A stretch of 64,000 nt of DNA from Brevibacterium sp. RIT 803 (GTDB lineage Bacteria; Actinomycetota; Actinomycetes; Actinomycetales; Brevibacteriaceae): NCBI RefSeq assembly GCF_016892625.1, contig NZ_JAFEMW010000004.1, forward strand, positions 490,619 to 554,618. The letters are read 5' to 3'. Position 1 is the first letter of the stretch; each line of letters begins with the position of its first letter. The notes beneath the pieces were generated by a model. The model saw only the letters and a program-made list of their open reading frames with translations, was not told the DNA's origin and did not search any database. This document shows positions 53,054-60,482 of the stretch, in pieces. Made by a program: the position numbers and the translations under genes.

Positions 53054-53308
53054 ATGGCACGTGTCGTCGTTGAGGTGATGCCCAAACCCGAGATTCTTGA
53101 CCCTCAGGGTAAGGCGATCTCCGGTGGAATGTCCCGACTCGGCTTCACCGGTTTCGGTGAGGTCCGGCAGGGGAAGCGCTTCGAACTCGAGGTCGCGGGT
53201 GAGGTCACCGAGGAGGTTCTCGCGCAGGCTCGTGAGGCGGCGGAGAAGCTCCTGTCCAACCCGGTCATCGAGAACGTCGTGGCCGTTCGCGCCGTCGAGG
53301 AAGCCTGA
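53054..53308 (+). CDS. purS: FGAM synthetase subunit PurS
   Basis: An 84-residue small subunit of phosphoribosylformylglycinamidine synthase, which links PurQ and Pur[19 protein letters not shown] and VRQGKRFEL are diagnostic. AAGGAG lies 11 bases upstream of the ATG. Its TGA overlaps the purQ ATG as TGATG, so translation is coupled. Confidence 0.93.
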   Translation: MARVVVEVMPKPEILDPQGKAISGGMSRLGFTGFGEVRQGKRFELEVAGEVTEEVLAQAREAAEKLLSNPVIENVVAVRAVEEA

Positions 53309-54045
53309 TGACCGCAGTCGTCACCGACCCAACCATCGCCGAGGCGGGTGCTGAGTCCGGAATCTCGATCGGTGTAGTGACGTTCCCCGGCACCCTCGAC
53401 GATCGTGATGCCGCACGTGCGGTTCGTCTTGCGGGGGCGAAGCCGGTCAACCTGTGGCATGCCGATTCCACTCTTGCCGGTGTCGACGGTGTCATTCTGC
53501 CCGGTGGGTTCTCCTATGGGGACTACCTGCGCTGCGGCGCGATCGCGGGCTTCGCTCCGATCATGGAGGCCGTCGTCTCCGCCGCCAACGCCGGAATGCC
53601 GGTCCTGGGCATCTGCAACGGATTCCAGATCCTGTGCGAATCGCACCTGCTGCCTGGCGCCCTCATCCGCAATGACCACCAGCATTTCATCTGCCGTGAC
53701 CAGGAACTGGTCGTGGAGAACACGAATACTGCCTGGACCGGTGACTACTCACAGGGGCAGACCATTCGCATTCCGCTGAAGAACGGTGAAGGCGGGTTCG
53801 TTGCCACCGACGAGGTTCTCGACGAACTCGAGGGCTCCGGCCGCGTGGTCTTCCGCTATCAGGGGTTCAACCCCAACGGTTCTCTGCGTGACATCGCCGG
53901 CATCACGAATGAAGCCGGAAACGTCGTGGGGCTCATGCCTCACCCCGAACACGCTGTCGAGGCAGGTTTCGGACCCGAAGACGGCGGCGGCATCGACGGT
54001 CAGGGGTTCTTCTCTTCGGCCGTACGCACTCTGGTCAGGGGCTGA
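53308..54045 (+). CDS. purQ: FGAM synthetase glutaminase subunit PurQ
   Basis: A 245-residue class I glutamine amidotransferase that feeds ammonia to PurL. The [11 protein letters not shown] motif, the nucleophile in GICNGFQIL and the catalytic HPEH near the C terminus are present. About 20 extra residues precede the usual VVTFPGT start. A strong terminator follows, and purL is not in the window, so the large subunit is encoded elsewhere. Confidence 0.93.
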   Translation: MTAVVTDPTIAEAGAESGISIGVVTFPGTLDDRDAARAVRLAGAKPVNLWHADSTLAGVDGVILPGGFSYGDYLRCGAIAGFAPIMEAVVSAANAGMPVLGICNGFQILCESHLLPGALIRNDHQHFICRDQELVVENTNTAWTGDYSQGQTIRIPLKNGEGGFVATDEVLDELEGSGRVVFRYQGFNPNGSLRDIAGITNEAGNVVGLMPHPEHAVEAGFGPEDGGGIDGQGFFSSAVRTLVRG

Positions 54046-54067
54046 GCTCACAGACCGGTGTACGAAT

Positions 54068-54106
54068 GGGTCCCGAGGTCTGGCATGACGCCGCGCCTCG
54101 GGACCC
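54068..54106. terminator. Terminator after purQ
   Basis: GGGTCCCGAGG pairs perfectly with CCTCGGGACCC (11 bp, 17-base loop), 23 bases past the purQ stop; it can also serve the convergent secreted-protein gene. Confidence 0.75.
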
Positions 54107-54142
54107 TCAGCAGTTCGTGCCTCGTTGCCGGCCGGAGTGACC

Positions 54143-54895
54143 TCACTCCTGCGGTTCGGTCGGGTTGACCGTCACTGATGCCGTGTCCTCGAGATCACCG
54201 CACGTGGCGACGGCCTCGTATCTGCCCGTGTCGGGCATGCCGTCCCTTGGCATGTATCTCACGGATGCGGACTCGTCTTCACCGGCGAGCTGGCTCTTCT
54301 CCCAGACCTTTGACCTGCCTTCCTCGTCCTTCTTGAACACCTGGAACAGGACTTCGTCCTTGCTCGAGCAGTTGACCATCGTCAGGTTGAGTCCCTCTTG
54401 GTAGAGCGACTCGTCGAGCGTCGTCGATTCCGGGTTCATCACAAGAGTGCCGTCATCGTAGTCACCCCGATCTCCCTCGATGATGTGGACGCGCGCGTCA
54501 AACACGCGGTCCGGCTCATCACCGCGTTCGACCGTAACTGTGAACTTCACGTTCGTATCGTCGGGCTTCTCATCCATGACAACCGCCCCGTCGTACGGTC
54601 CGTCCTTCTCCGCTGTCCGCAGCTCGTTGTCCAGGCTCGTGGTGACTTCGTCTCCCTTCTTGAGCCCGTCGATCGTGAACTCGATGCCCTTGCCGTGGGT
54701 GACCTCGAGGGCCGTCATCTCCCGGTATTTCAACGCCAAGTCCGCTTCCTTCATCACCGAATCCTGATTCGAGCCATCTTCGCCCGACGGAGCGGAGCCC
54801 GGAATCGTCGTGCCGAGTCCTGAGGCCGTCGCCGGTACCACTCCGAAGGCGGAGAGGCCAAGAGCGATGGAAGCTGCCAGTGCGAGCTTCTTCAT
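54143..54895 (-). CDS. Secreted one-module paralogue of the surface protein
   Basis: A 250-residue secreted protein, family not recognised. A signal peptide (1-25, MKKLALAASIALGLSAFG then ATAS) starts at ATG 54895. A first domain (about 50-140) is followed by one copy of a module (about 149-245) with two Cys, 176 and 232, the only cysteines of the mature protein, 56 residues apart. SQLAGEDE and RYMPRDG in it match SQMAGEDA and RFIPGAG of the neighbour at 56149-57882. There is no sorting signal, lipobox or membrane anchor, so it should be released. Confidence 0.78.
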   Translation of the reverse strand: MKKLALAASIALGLSAFGVVPATASGLGTTIPGSAPSGEDGSNQDSVMKEADLALKYREMTALEVTHGKGIEFTIDGLKKGDEVTTSLDNELRTAEKDGPYDGAVVMDEKPDDTNVKFTVTVERGDEPDRVFDARVHIIEGDRGDYDDGTLVMNPESTTLDESLYQEGLNLTMVNCSSKDEVLFQVFKKDEEGRSKVWEKSQLAGEDESASVRYMPRDGMPDTGRYEAVATCGDLEDTASVTVNPTEPQE

Positions 54896-55330
54896 TGTGA
54901 TCATCCTTCTTTCGCAGCAAAGGGTCGTAACAGCCATATTCGGTTATGCCAGTCACACTACGAAGGGTGGATGACGGTTGTGGAGTTGTGTTCGTTGTGG
55001 TCATGACAGGCCTGTCATGACAGATCTGTCACTCCGTGATGACAACGAAACTTGCTCGTTCGTTGAGCTGAGTCGATGCTGAGACTGCTGAAGCTGAGCT
55101 GGCTCGCACAGCCGTCCGAAGCACATCGTCGTTCCTGTTCAGTGCGTTCCAGCGGTCGTGAGTACGAGGTGGAACTCTGCTTCTGCCCGGCGACGGACCT
55201 GAACCGGGCACGGTTGGTGTCCAGCTGGTGCTCAGTTTCAGTGTCACGCATCGGTGTCGGCGCGTGCCGCGCGCGATCCGATCGTTATGGGCTGTCTCGG
55301 GTCGCCGAGCAGCTCCCGACTGAACCTGAG
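54896..55330. other. Intergenic control region upstream of the secreted protein
   Basis: 435 bases with no supportable gene. 55001-55031 contains overlapping palindromes (see separate entry), and 54945-55000 is T/G-rich and likely part of the promoter. From 55040 to 55330 I see only reading-frame noise; one open frame on the other strand from 55076 is antisense to the peptidoglycan-binding gene and not supported. Confidence 0.55.
55001..55031. promoter_or_regulatory. Overlapping palindromes, likely operators
   Basis: TCATGACAGGCCTGTCATGA (perfect 20-bp palindrome, 55001-55020) overlaps TGACAGATCTGTCA (perfect 14 bp, 55018-55031). They sit 106 bases upstream of the secreted-protein start and share TGTCA arms. 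A TCATGAC half-site also lies near 57980 ahead of the larger paralogue. Confidence 0.65.
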
Positions 55331-55825
55331 TCAGTCCTCAACCCATTTGAGGCCGACGGCCGTTTCGAGAGTCGCGGATGCCGCATGCATCTCGACCGAC
55401 CACGTCTCGTCTCCGACGACGCCGTCAACCTCGGCCTCGCCCCATTTCTGGAAGCCCTCCACAGCAGCCTTCGTCTCGGCTCCGAAGTTGCCGTCGGGCT
55501 CCCCGGGTGAGGTCCAGTCTCCCTCAACCGAGCCGTTTTTCAACACTTCCTGCAGGTCAGCGACGGCTTTATGGGTCGAACCTTCCTTGAGCACAGGCAT
55601 CGGCCCGCCGTCCGGCAGGGCGGCCCAGGTCGTGTCCCCGACGATGCCGTCATCGTCCAGCCCGGCTTCTCGCTGGAAGTTCTTCACTGCTTCTTCCGTG
55701 GCGGCTCCGAATATTCCGTCGACCGCCACTGAATGATCCGGCACCCTGCGCAGTGCTCGCTGTGCCCTCTTCACGGCGTCACCTTGTGACCCCTTTTCGA
55801 TGATCGGCTGACCGGGGTTCGACAT
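55331..55825 (-). CDS. Protein with two peptidoglycan-binding domains, no signal peptide
   Basis: A 164-residue protein made of two PG_binding_1 domains: about 8-72 (GSQGDAVKRAQRAL, then VDGIFGAATEEAVKNFQREA) and about 80-146 (AVADLQEVL, then DGNFGAETKAAVEGFQ). The start is ATG 55825, after GAGGAG; an upstream frame to 55909 lacks a ribosome site and gives no signal sequence. No signal peptide, lipobox or anchor is visible, unusual for a wall-binding protein. It may use another export path, be released by lysis, or act inside. It sits between the two secreted paralogues, same strand. Confidence 0.82.
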   Translation of the reverse strand: MSNPGQPIIEKGSQGDAVKRAQRALRRVPDHSVAVDGIFGAATEEAVKNFQREAGLDDDGIVGDTTWAALPDGGPMPVLKEGSTHKAVADLQEVLKNGSVEGDWTSPGEPDGNFGAETKAAVEGFQKWGEAEVDGVVGDETWSVEMHAASATLETAVGLKWVED

Positions 55826-56148
55826 GTCTCCTCCTCTGTCGGTGCCGGTGGACCTCATCGAGAGAAGCACCGGCGGTGGATATTTGTGGAAGCATCCTTG
55901 CCGCCACAAGCGTCAATCTATGACCGCAGTCCCCTGTGCGACAAGGGTCCAACGGTACTCAGAGGCCATGCCCGCGAGTTGGTGCCAACACAGGTTCGCC
56001 GCTTGGGTCATGGCACGCAGTCGACCCCGGCCCCCTGGCTCATCTGCAGATCTGATGAGACCGTGCACCGGGGCCGAACGCCCTTCTGCCAGAGTCGATT
56101 CGCACCGACGGGCCGGGATGGGTATTCACCAGCCCGTCGGGTCACCGA
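55826..56148. other. Intergenic region between surface protein and PG-binding gene
   Basis: 323 bases; apart from a hairpin (56028-56076) I see no gene or repeat. The promoter of the PG-binding gene should lie in 55830-56000, with no clear box. Confidence 0.5.
56028..56076 (-). terminator. Terminator after the wall-anchored surface protein
   Basis: CGGCCCC/GGGGCCG outer pairs (56028, 56070) and CTCATC/GATGAG inner pairs (56039, 56054) with an internal bulge, 73 bases past the stop on this strand. Confidence 0.55.
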
Positions 56149-57882
56149 TCACTGCCCGGGCTGTGAGCGGCGGCGGGCGAAGAGAACTGTCGCAGCACCT
56201 CCCACGATCAACACTGCTCCTGCGCCGAGGCCGGTGATTTCTGCACCGGTACGCGGCATCGAGCCGGCGTTGCCGGGATCGTCCGCTGGGTCCACATCGC
56301 CGGCCTCGCCGCCGTTGCCGCCATCTGTGCCGCCACCGTTGCCGGCGACGAGGAATTCGCCTTCCATCTCCGTTTGATCCGCGCACATCGCAAACACCTT
56401 GTAGGTGCCGACGTAGGGTGCGGGATCGTCGCCGAGTCCGTAGATCTGGACCGAGGCCGCTGCGTTCTCATTCGCCTCGGCGCTCTGTTCGTAGAGCTTC
56501 CCACTGGGTTCGAATCCCCAGACCTCGAATTTGACCTCGCTGCCAGGTTCACATTCGGTGACAGTGATCGTCACTCCCTTGTCTCGGTTGATGAAGTCGA
56601 CTGCAGAGATCTTCTCCGGATTGATGGAGAGCTTCGCTTCGGAGCCGGTGTCGTCGTCGGTCACGGTGAAGGTCGTCTCTGCGCTCTGATTCCCACACGA
56701 AGCCAGGACGAGGTACTCGTCGACCCACGCCTTGCCACCTTCTCCGTGGGGCATGAACTTCGCGTGCCCGGCTGCGTCTTCACCGGCCTGCTGCGTCGCT
56801 TCCCAGATGATGGTGTCGGGGTCGTTCTTGGTGCTCACGGTGAACGTCACCTCTTCGTCCACGTGGCAGTTGACGACTGTCATATGGACTCCGTCGTTGA
56901 GGAACTCCTCCAGGTCCTGAGTCTTGGGCGACACGGTGAGATCCGAGTTCACATCGTCGCCGTCACCATCGGTCACAGTGAAGGTCGTCTCCGCGCTCTT
57001 GTCGCCGCACGATCCTGTGACCACGAAGTCACCGACCCAGCCGCCACCGCCCGCGCCGGGGATGAACCTGGTGGATCCTGCAGCATCTTCACCGGCCATC
57101 TGCGAGTCCTCCCAGATGGTGGTGTCTGGGTCGCCCTTGCGAGCGATGCGGAGATTGACCTCTTCGTCCATCACGCAGTTGACGAGGGTGATCTGGACGC
57201 CGTCGTTCATGAAGTCGTCCAAGTCCTGAGTCTCCGGCGAAACTGTCAGGTCTGCCTCCTGCTGCTCACCATCGGGAGCCACGACCTCGACGCTGCCGCT
57301 GAAGGTCTTCGAATCCGCTCCCTCACGCTTGACGGTGAGTGTGACATCGAGCGTGTCACCGGTCTTGAGCTCTGTGTTGCCGAGGATCGTCCCGGTGAAT
57401 GCACCATCGTTCTCGACCGTCGTCGAGGTGCCTTCACCGGGCTCAGCGGTGACGACGTCCCCAGCTTTGAGGGAATCGATGGTGTACCGGATGCCCTGAT
57501 TGGGGTCACCGATCTCTTCGGCTGTCATCTCTGTCTTCTCGAGGGAGAAGCTGGCATCGATCGCCTCGGTTTCCACTGCACGATCGGCGGCTCCGTCCTT
57601 GTCCGCTCCGTCTTCGGCTGCATCCGGATCGGCTGTCTCATCCGCTGGCGGCTTGGTGGACGCGGCATCATCCTCTGCTTCATTCATGTCTGTGCCCGGG
57701 GCGGCTGTGTCAACGCCGGGATCGGCTGCTTCACCGGGATCGGCGGCGTCTTCGTTCGGAGACGCCGTGCCCTTTTGCGCAGCCAGTGCTTCAGTTGTCG
57801 TCAATGTGCTCGCGACCGCCGGACCGACTCCGAGCGTGGAGATCGCCAGTGCGATGCTTGCTGCAAGTGCCAGCCGTTTCAT
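56149..57882 (-). CDS. Wall-anchored surface protein with three disulfide-type modules
   Basis: A 577-residue secreted protein, family not recognised. Signal peptide 1-25; acidic Ala/Asp/Glu/Pro linker 30-105; N-terminal domain 108-205; modules at about 211-305, 314-409 and 416-513; Gly-rich linker; then MPRTG (542-546), a hydrophobic helix and RRRSQ, a sorting signal with Met in place of Leu of LPxTG. Each module has just two Cys: 236/292, 339/396 and 444/500, spaced 56, 57 and 56, a likely disulfide. The nearby 54143-54895 protein carries one copy of the same module. It should be attached to peptidoglycan by a sortase encoded elsewhere. Confidence 0.82.
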   Translation of the reverse strand: MKRLALAASIALAISTLGVGPAVASTLTTTEALAAQKGTASPNEDAADPGEAADPGVDTAAPGTDMNEAEDDAASTKPPADETADPDAAEDGADKDGAADRAVETEAIDASFSLEKTEMTAEEIGDPNQGIRYTIDSLKAGDVVTAEPGEGTSTTVENDGAFTGTILGNTELKTGDTLDVTLTVKREGADSKTFSGSVEVVAPDGEQQEADLTVSPETQDLDDFMNDGVQITLVNCVMDEEVNLRIARKGDPDTTIWEDSQMAGEDAAGSTRFIPGAGGGGWVGDFVVTGSCGDKSAETTFTVTDGDGDDVNSDLTVSPKTQDLEEFLNDGVHMTVVNCHVDEEVTFTVSTKNDPDTIIWEATQQAGEDAAGHAKFMPHGEGGKAWVDEYLVLASCGNQSAETTFTVTDDDTGSEAKLSINPEKISAVDFINRDKGVTITVTECEPGSEVKFEVWGFEPSGKLYEQSAEANENAAASVQIYGLGDDPAPYVGTYKVFAMCADQTEMEGEFLVAGNGGGTDGGNGGEAGDVDPADDPGNAGSMPRTGAEITGLGAGAVLIVGGAATVLFARRRSQPGQ

Positions 57883-58279
57883 GATGATCCTTCCAGAGAT
57901 CTGCGTGGCTGCCCTGATCGGTGATGAAATGGACCATACGTCCGTAGTTAGCAGGTAGCGACTTTTGGTCTTTTAGTTCATGACGGAAATGTGATTGAGA
58001 AACTCCAGAATGTTTATCCGTTTGAGACATCGTCCCGGCGCGGAGAATGGCCCGTGCTGCCTATCTCGGTGGTGGTTCCTCCACCCACCACGGCTTTCTC
58101 TCCCAATACAGCACCACGGACAGCGTGAGAGCAGAGTCGAGTCCCATGTCACGATTGCGCAGGGGCAGGTGCCTGCGGCCGATAATCGTTACTTTCGAGG
58201 TGAATTGATTTCGACCCCCACAGCCGAAGCTGCGGGGGCCGATTCGCCAGTTGCGACCATGTCAACAGTCGCAATGGGT
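57883..58279. other. Intergenic region upstream of the surface protein
   Basis: 397 bases without a gene. It contains a TCATGAC half-site near 57980 like the palindromes ahead of the smaller paralogue, an AT-rich stretch 57940-58020 likely to be the promoter of the surface protein, and the ABC operon hairpin at 58215-58238. Confidence 0.5.
58215..58238 (-). terminator. Terminator after the ABC exporter operon
   Basis: CCCCC-A-CAGC pairs with GCTG-C-GGGGG (nine pairs, one A-C mismatch, CGAA loop), 42 bases past the stop of the second ABC gene. Confidence 0.6.
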
Positions 58280-60481
58280 TCAGGTGTCCGTGGCCATGTC
58301 GCCCTTCAGCCCCCTCGGAGCCGGCCCGCTGTGGTGACCTCCTTGCGCAGACTCGGCGTCGTCAGCGGCATCGGCTTCGTCAGCGCCGTCCATGTCCGTA
58401 CGATCTTCGACGACGATTCCGATCTCGGTCTCTGACTCAGCGAGCACTTCGGCGGTGAATTGCTCCTCCGCATCCTCCCCGCGGAACTGTGACATGTAGA
58501 GGCGGTAGTACGCTCCTTCCGCGTTCAGCAGCTCCTCGTGGTTTCCGTGTTCGACGATGGCTCCGTCCTCCATCACCAGAATGGTGTGGGCATCACGGAT
58601 CGTCGACAGGCGATGTGCGATGACAAACGATGTTCTGTCCGTTCTCAGAGCAGCCATGGCTTGTTGGACGAGAACTTCGGTACGGGTGTCGACCGACGAT
58701 GTCGCCTCATCGAGGATGAGCAGCGACGGGTCGGCGAGGAACGCCCGCGCGATCGTGATGAGCTGGCGTTCACCGGCAGAGACGCTGCCACCGTCGGAGT
58801 CGATGACCGTGTCGTATCCATCGGGAAGCTGTCGCACGAAGCGATCGACCATGGTTGCCTGCGCAGCAGCCATGACCTCGTCGTCGGTCGCGTCGAGTCT
58901 GCCGTACCGGATGTTCTCTCGAATGGTGCCTTCGAACAGCCATGCGTCCTGGAGCACCATGCCCACGTGGGATCGCAGGTCTGCTCGGGTCAGGTCCTGG
59001 GTGTCGGTGCCGTCGAGGTAGATGTGTCCGCCGGTGATTTCGTAGAAGCGCATCACCAGGTTGACCAAGGTGGTCTTGCCTGCCCCGGTCGGTCCGACGA
59101 TGGCCACTGTGTGACCGGGTTCTGCCGTGAACGAGACCTTCTCGATGAGCGGGGTGTCCTCGGTGTAGCGGAAGCTGACCTCGGAGAACTCGACCCGGCC
59201 CGGGGTGCGCTGCGGCAGCGTCTCCTGCGCGTCGTCGGGTTCTTCCTCCTCGGCATCCAGCAGTTCGAATGTCCTCTCAGCCGAGGCGACACCGGACTGC
59301 AGCATGTTCGCCACTCCGGCCATCTCGGAGATCGGCTGGGAGAACTCACGGGAGTACTGGATGAATGCGGTCGCGTCACCCAACGTCATCTGCCCCGAGG
59401 CCACTTTCAGACCGCCTGCGACGGCGATGAGCACGTAGCTGAGGTAGGACACGAACTGCATAGCCGGCATGATCATGCCCGACACGAACTGCGCACCTGC
59501 CGAGGCTTTGTACAGGGACTCGTTGCGACGGTCGAACTCTTCGAGCATGATCTCGTCGCGGCCGAAGGCCCGGACCACATCGAGGCCGGAGAACGATTCT
59601 TCGACGTGTCCGTTGACCTCGCCGGTGTGTTTCCACTGTGCCTTGAACATCTTCTGCGACCGGGTGCCGATGACTCCGGCGATCACCGCGGAAAGCGGAA
59701 GCGCGATGAGTGCCAGCAGCGCCAGCTGCCAGGACACGATGAACATCATCACGCCGATTCCCACAATAGTCAGTGCGGACTGGACGAGTTGAGAGAAGGC
59801 CTGCTGCAGTGCCTGCTGGATGTTGTCGACGTCGTTGGTCACCCGCGACATCACGTCGCCGCGCTGCCTGGTGTCGAAGTATCGCAGCGGGAGCTTGTTG
59901 ATGGTGCGTTCGATATCTTCGCGGAGCCGGTAGACGACCCGCATGACGAGGGCGTTGAGGATGTAGCCCTGCGCCCACATGAGCATCGAGGCCACGAGGT
60001 ACATGAGGAGGACGATGATGATGATCTGGCCGAGAGCGGTGAAGTCGATGCCCTGGCCGGGAACGACCTCTGCGGTGGCCAGCATATTGGCGAAGTCGTC
60101 TCTGCCTTCCGCGCGGGCACCGGCGATGATGTCGTCGATGTCGGCTCCGGCCGGCAGCTGTGATCCGATGACACCTGAATAGACGATGTCCATCGCCTTG
60201 CCCAGGACCTTCGGTGCGATGACGGTGAGGACGACCGAACCGATGACGAGCAGGACGACGTTGACGAGTCCGAGCTTCTCCGTTGCCATCAGTCCGAACA
60301 GTCGTTTGACCGAGGGCCAGAAGTGCTTCGCCTTCCTCGCCGGGGTGTCGCCGAACATGTCCCCGTCGCCGCCCTGCGGCAAGTAGTCCTCGTCGGCGAC
60401 CTGCGCTGTGTCGGGGTCGGCAGTCGTCGTTGCCGCCGATGCGTGTGACGTCGTTGACTCGTTGGTCTCCTGGTGCGTCAT
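58280..60481 (-). CDS. Heterodimeric ABC exporter subunit with consensus catalytic site
   Basis: A 733-residue half-transporter: an extended N-terminal cytosolic tail (1-70), six helices (about 75-360) and an ATPase domain. GPTGAGKTT is Walker A; LLILDEATSSVD has the catalytic Glu; IAHRLST has the switch His. Its signature is VSAGERQ, not LSGGQ, so the composite site it completes in its partner is degenerate. A C-terminal acidic extension (about 650-733) is unusual. It begins one base after the stop of its partner. Likely substrate: lipids, peptides or drugs, unknown. Confidence 0.9.
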   Translation of the reverse strand: MTHQETNESTTSHASAATTTADPDTAQVADEDYLPQGGDGDMFGDTPARKAKHFWPSVKRLFGLMATEKLGLVNVVLLVIGSVVLTVIAPKVLGKAMDIVYSGVIGSQLPAGADIDDIIAGARAEGRDDFANMLATAEVVPGQGIDFTALGQIIIIVLLMYLVASMLMWAQGYILNALVMRVVYRLREDIERTINKLPLRYFDTRQRGDVMSRVTNDVDNIQQALQQAFSQLVQSALTIVGIGVMMFIVSWQLALLALIALPLSAVIAGVIGTRSQKMFKAQWKHTGEVNGHVEESFSGLDVVRAFGRDEIMLEEFDRRNESLYKASAGAQFVSGMIMPAMQFVSYLSYVLIAVAGGLKVASGQMTLGDATAFIQYSREFSQPISEMAGVANMLQSGVASAERTFELLDAEEEEPDDAQETLPQRTPGRVEFSEVSFRYTEDTPLIEKVSFTAEPGHTVAIVGPTGAGKTTLVNLVMRFYEITGGHIYLDGTDTQDLTRADLRSHVGMVLQDAWLFEGTIRENIRYGRLDATDDEVMAAAQATMVDRFVRQLPDGYDTVIDSDGGSVSAGERQLITIARAFLADPSLLILDEATSSVDTRTEVLVQQAMAALRTDRTSFVIAHRLSTIRDAHTILVMEDGAIVEHGNHEELLNAEGAYYRLYMSQFRGEDAEEQFTAEVLAESETEIGIVVEDRTDMDGADEADAADDAESAQGGHHSGPAPRGLKGDMATDT

Positions 60482-60482
60482 G

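Noticed and set aside
55076..55510. A 144-codon plus-strand open frame
   Set aside because: Half is antisense to the peptidoglycan-binding gene, composition is Arg/Ser-rich as in shadow frames, and no ribosome site is seen.
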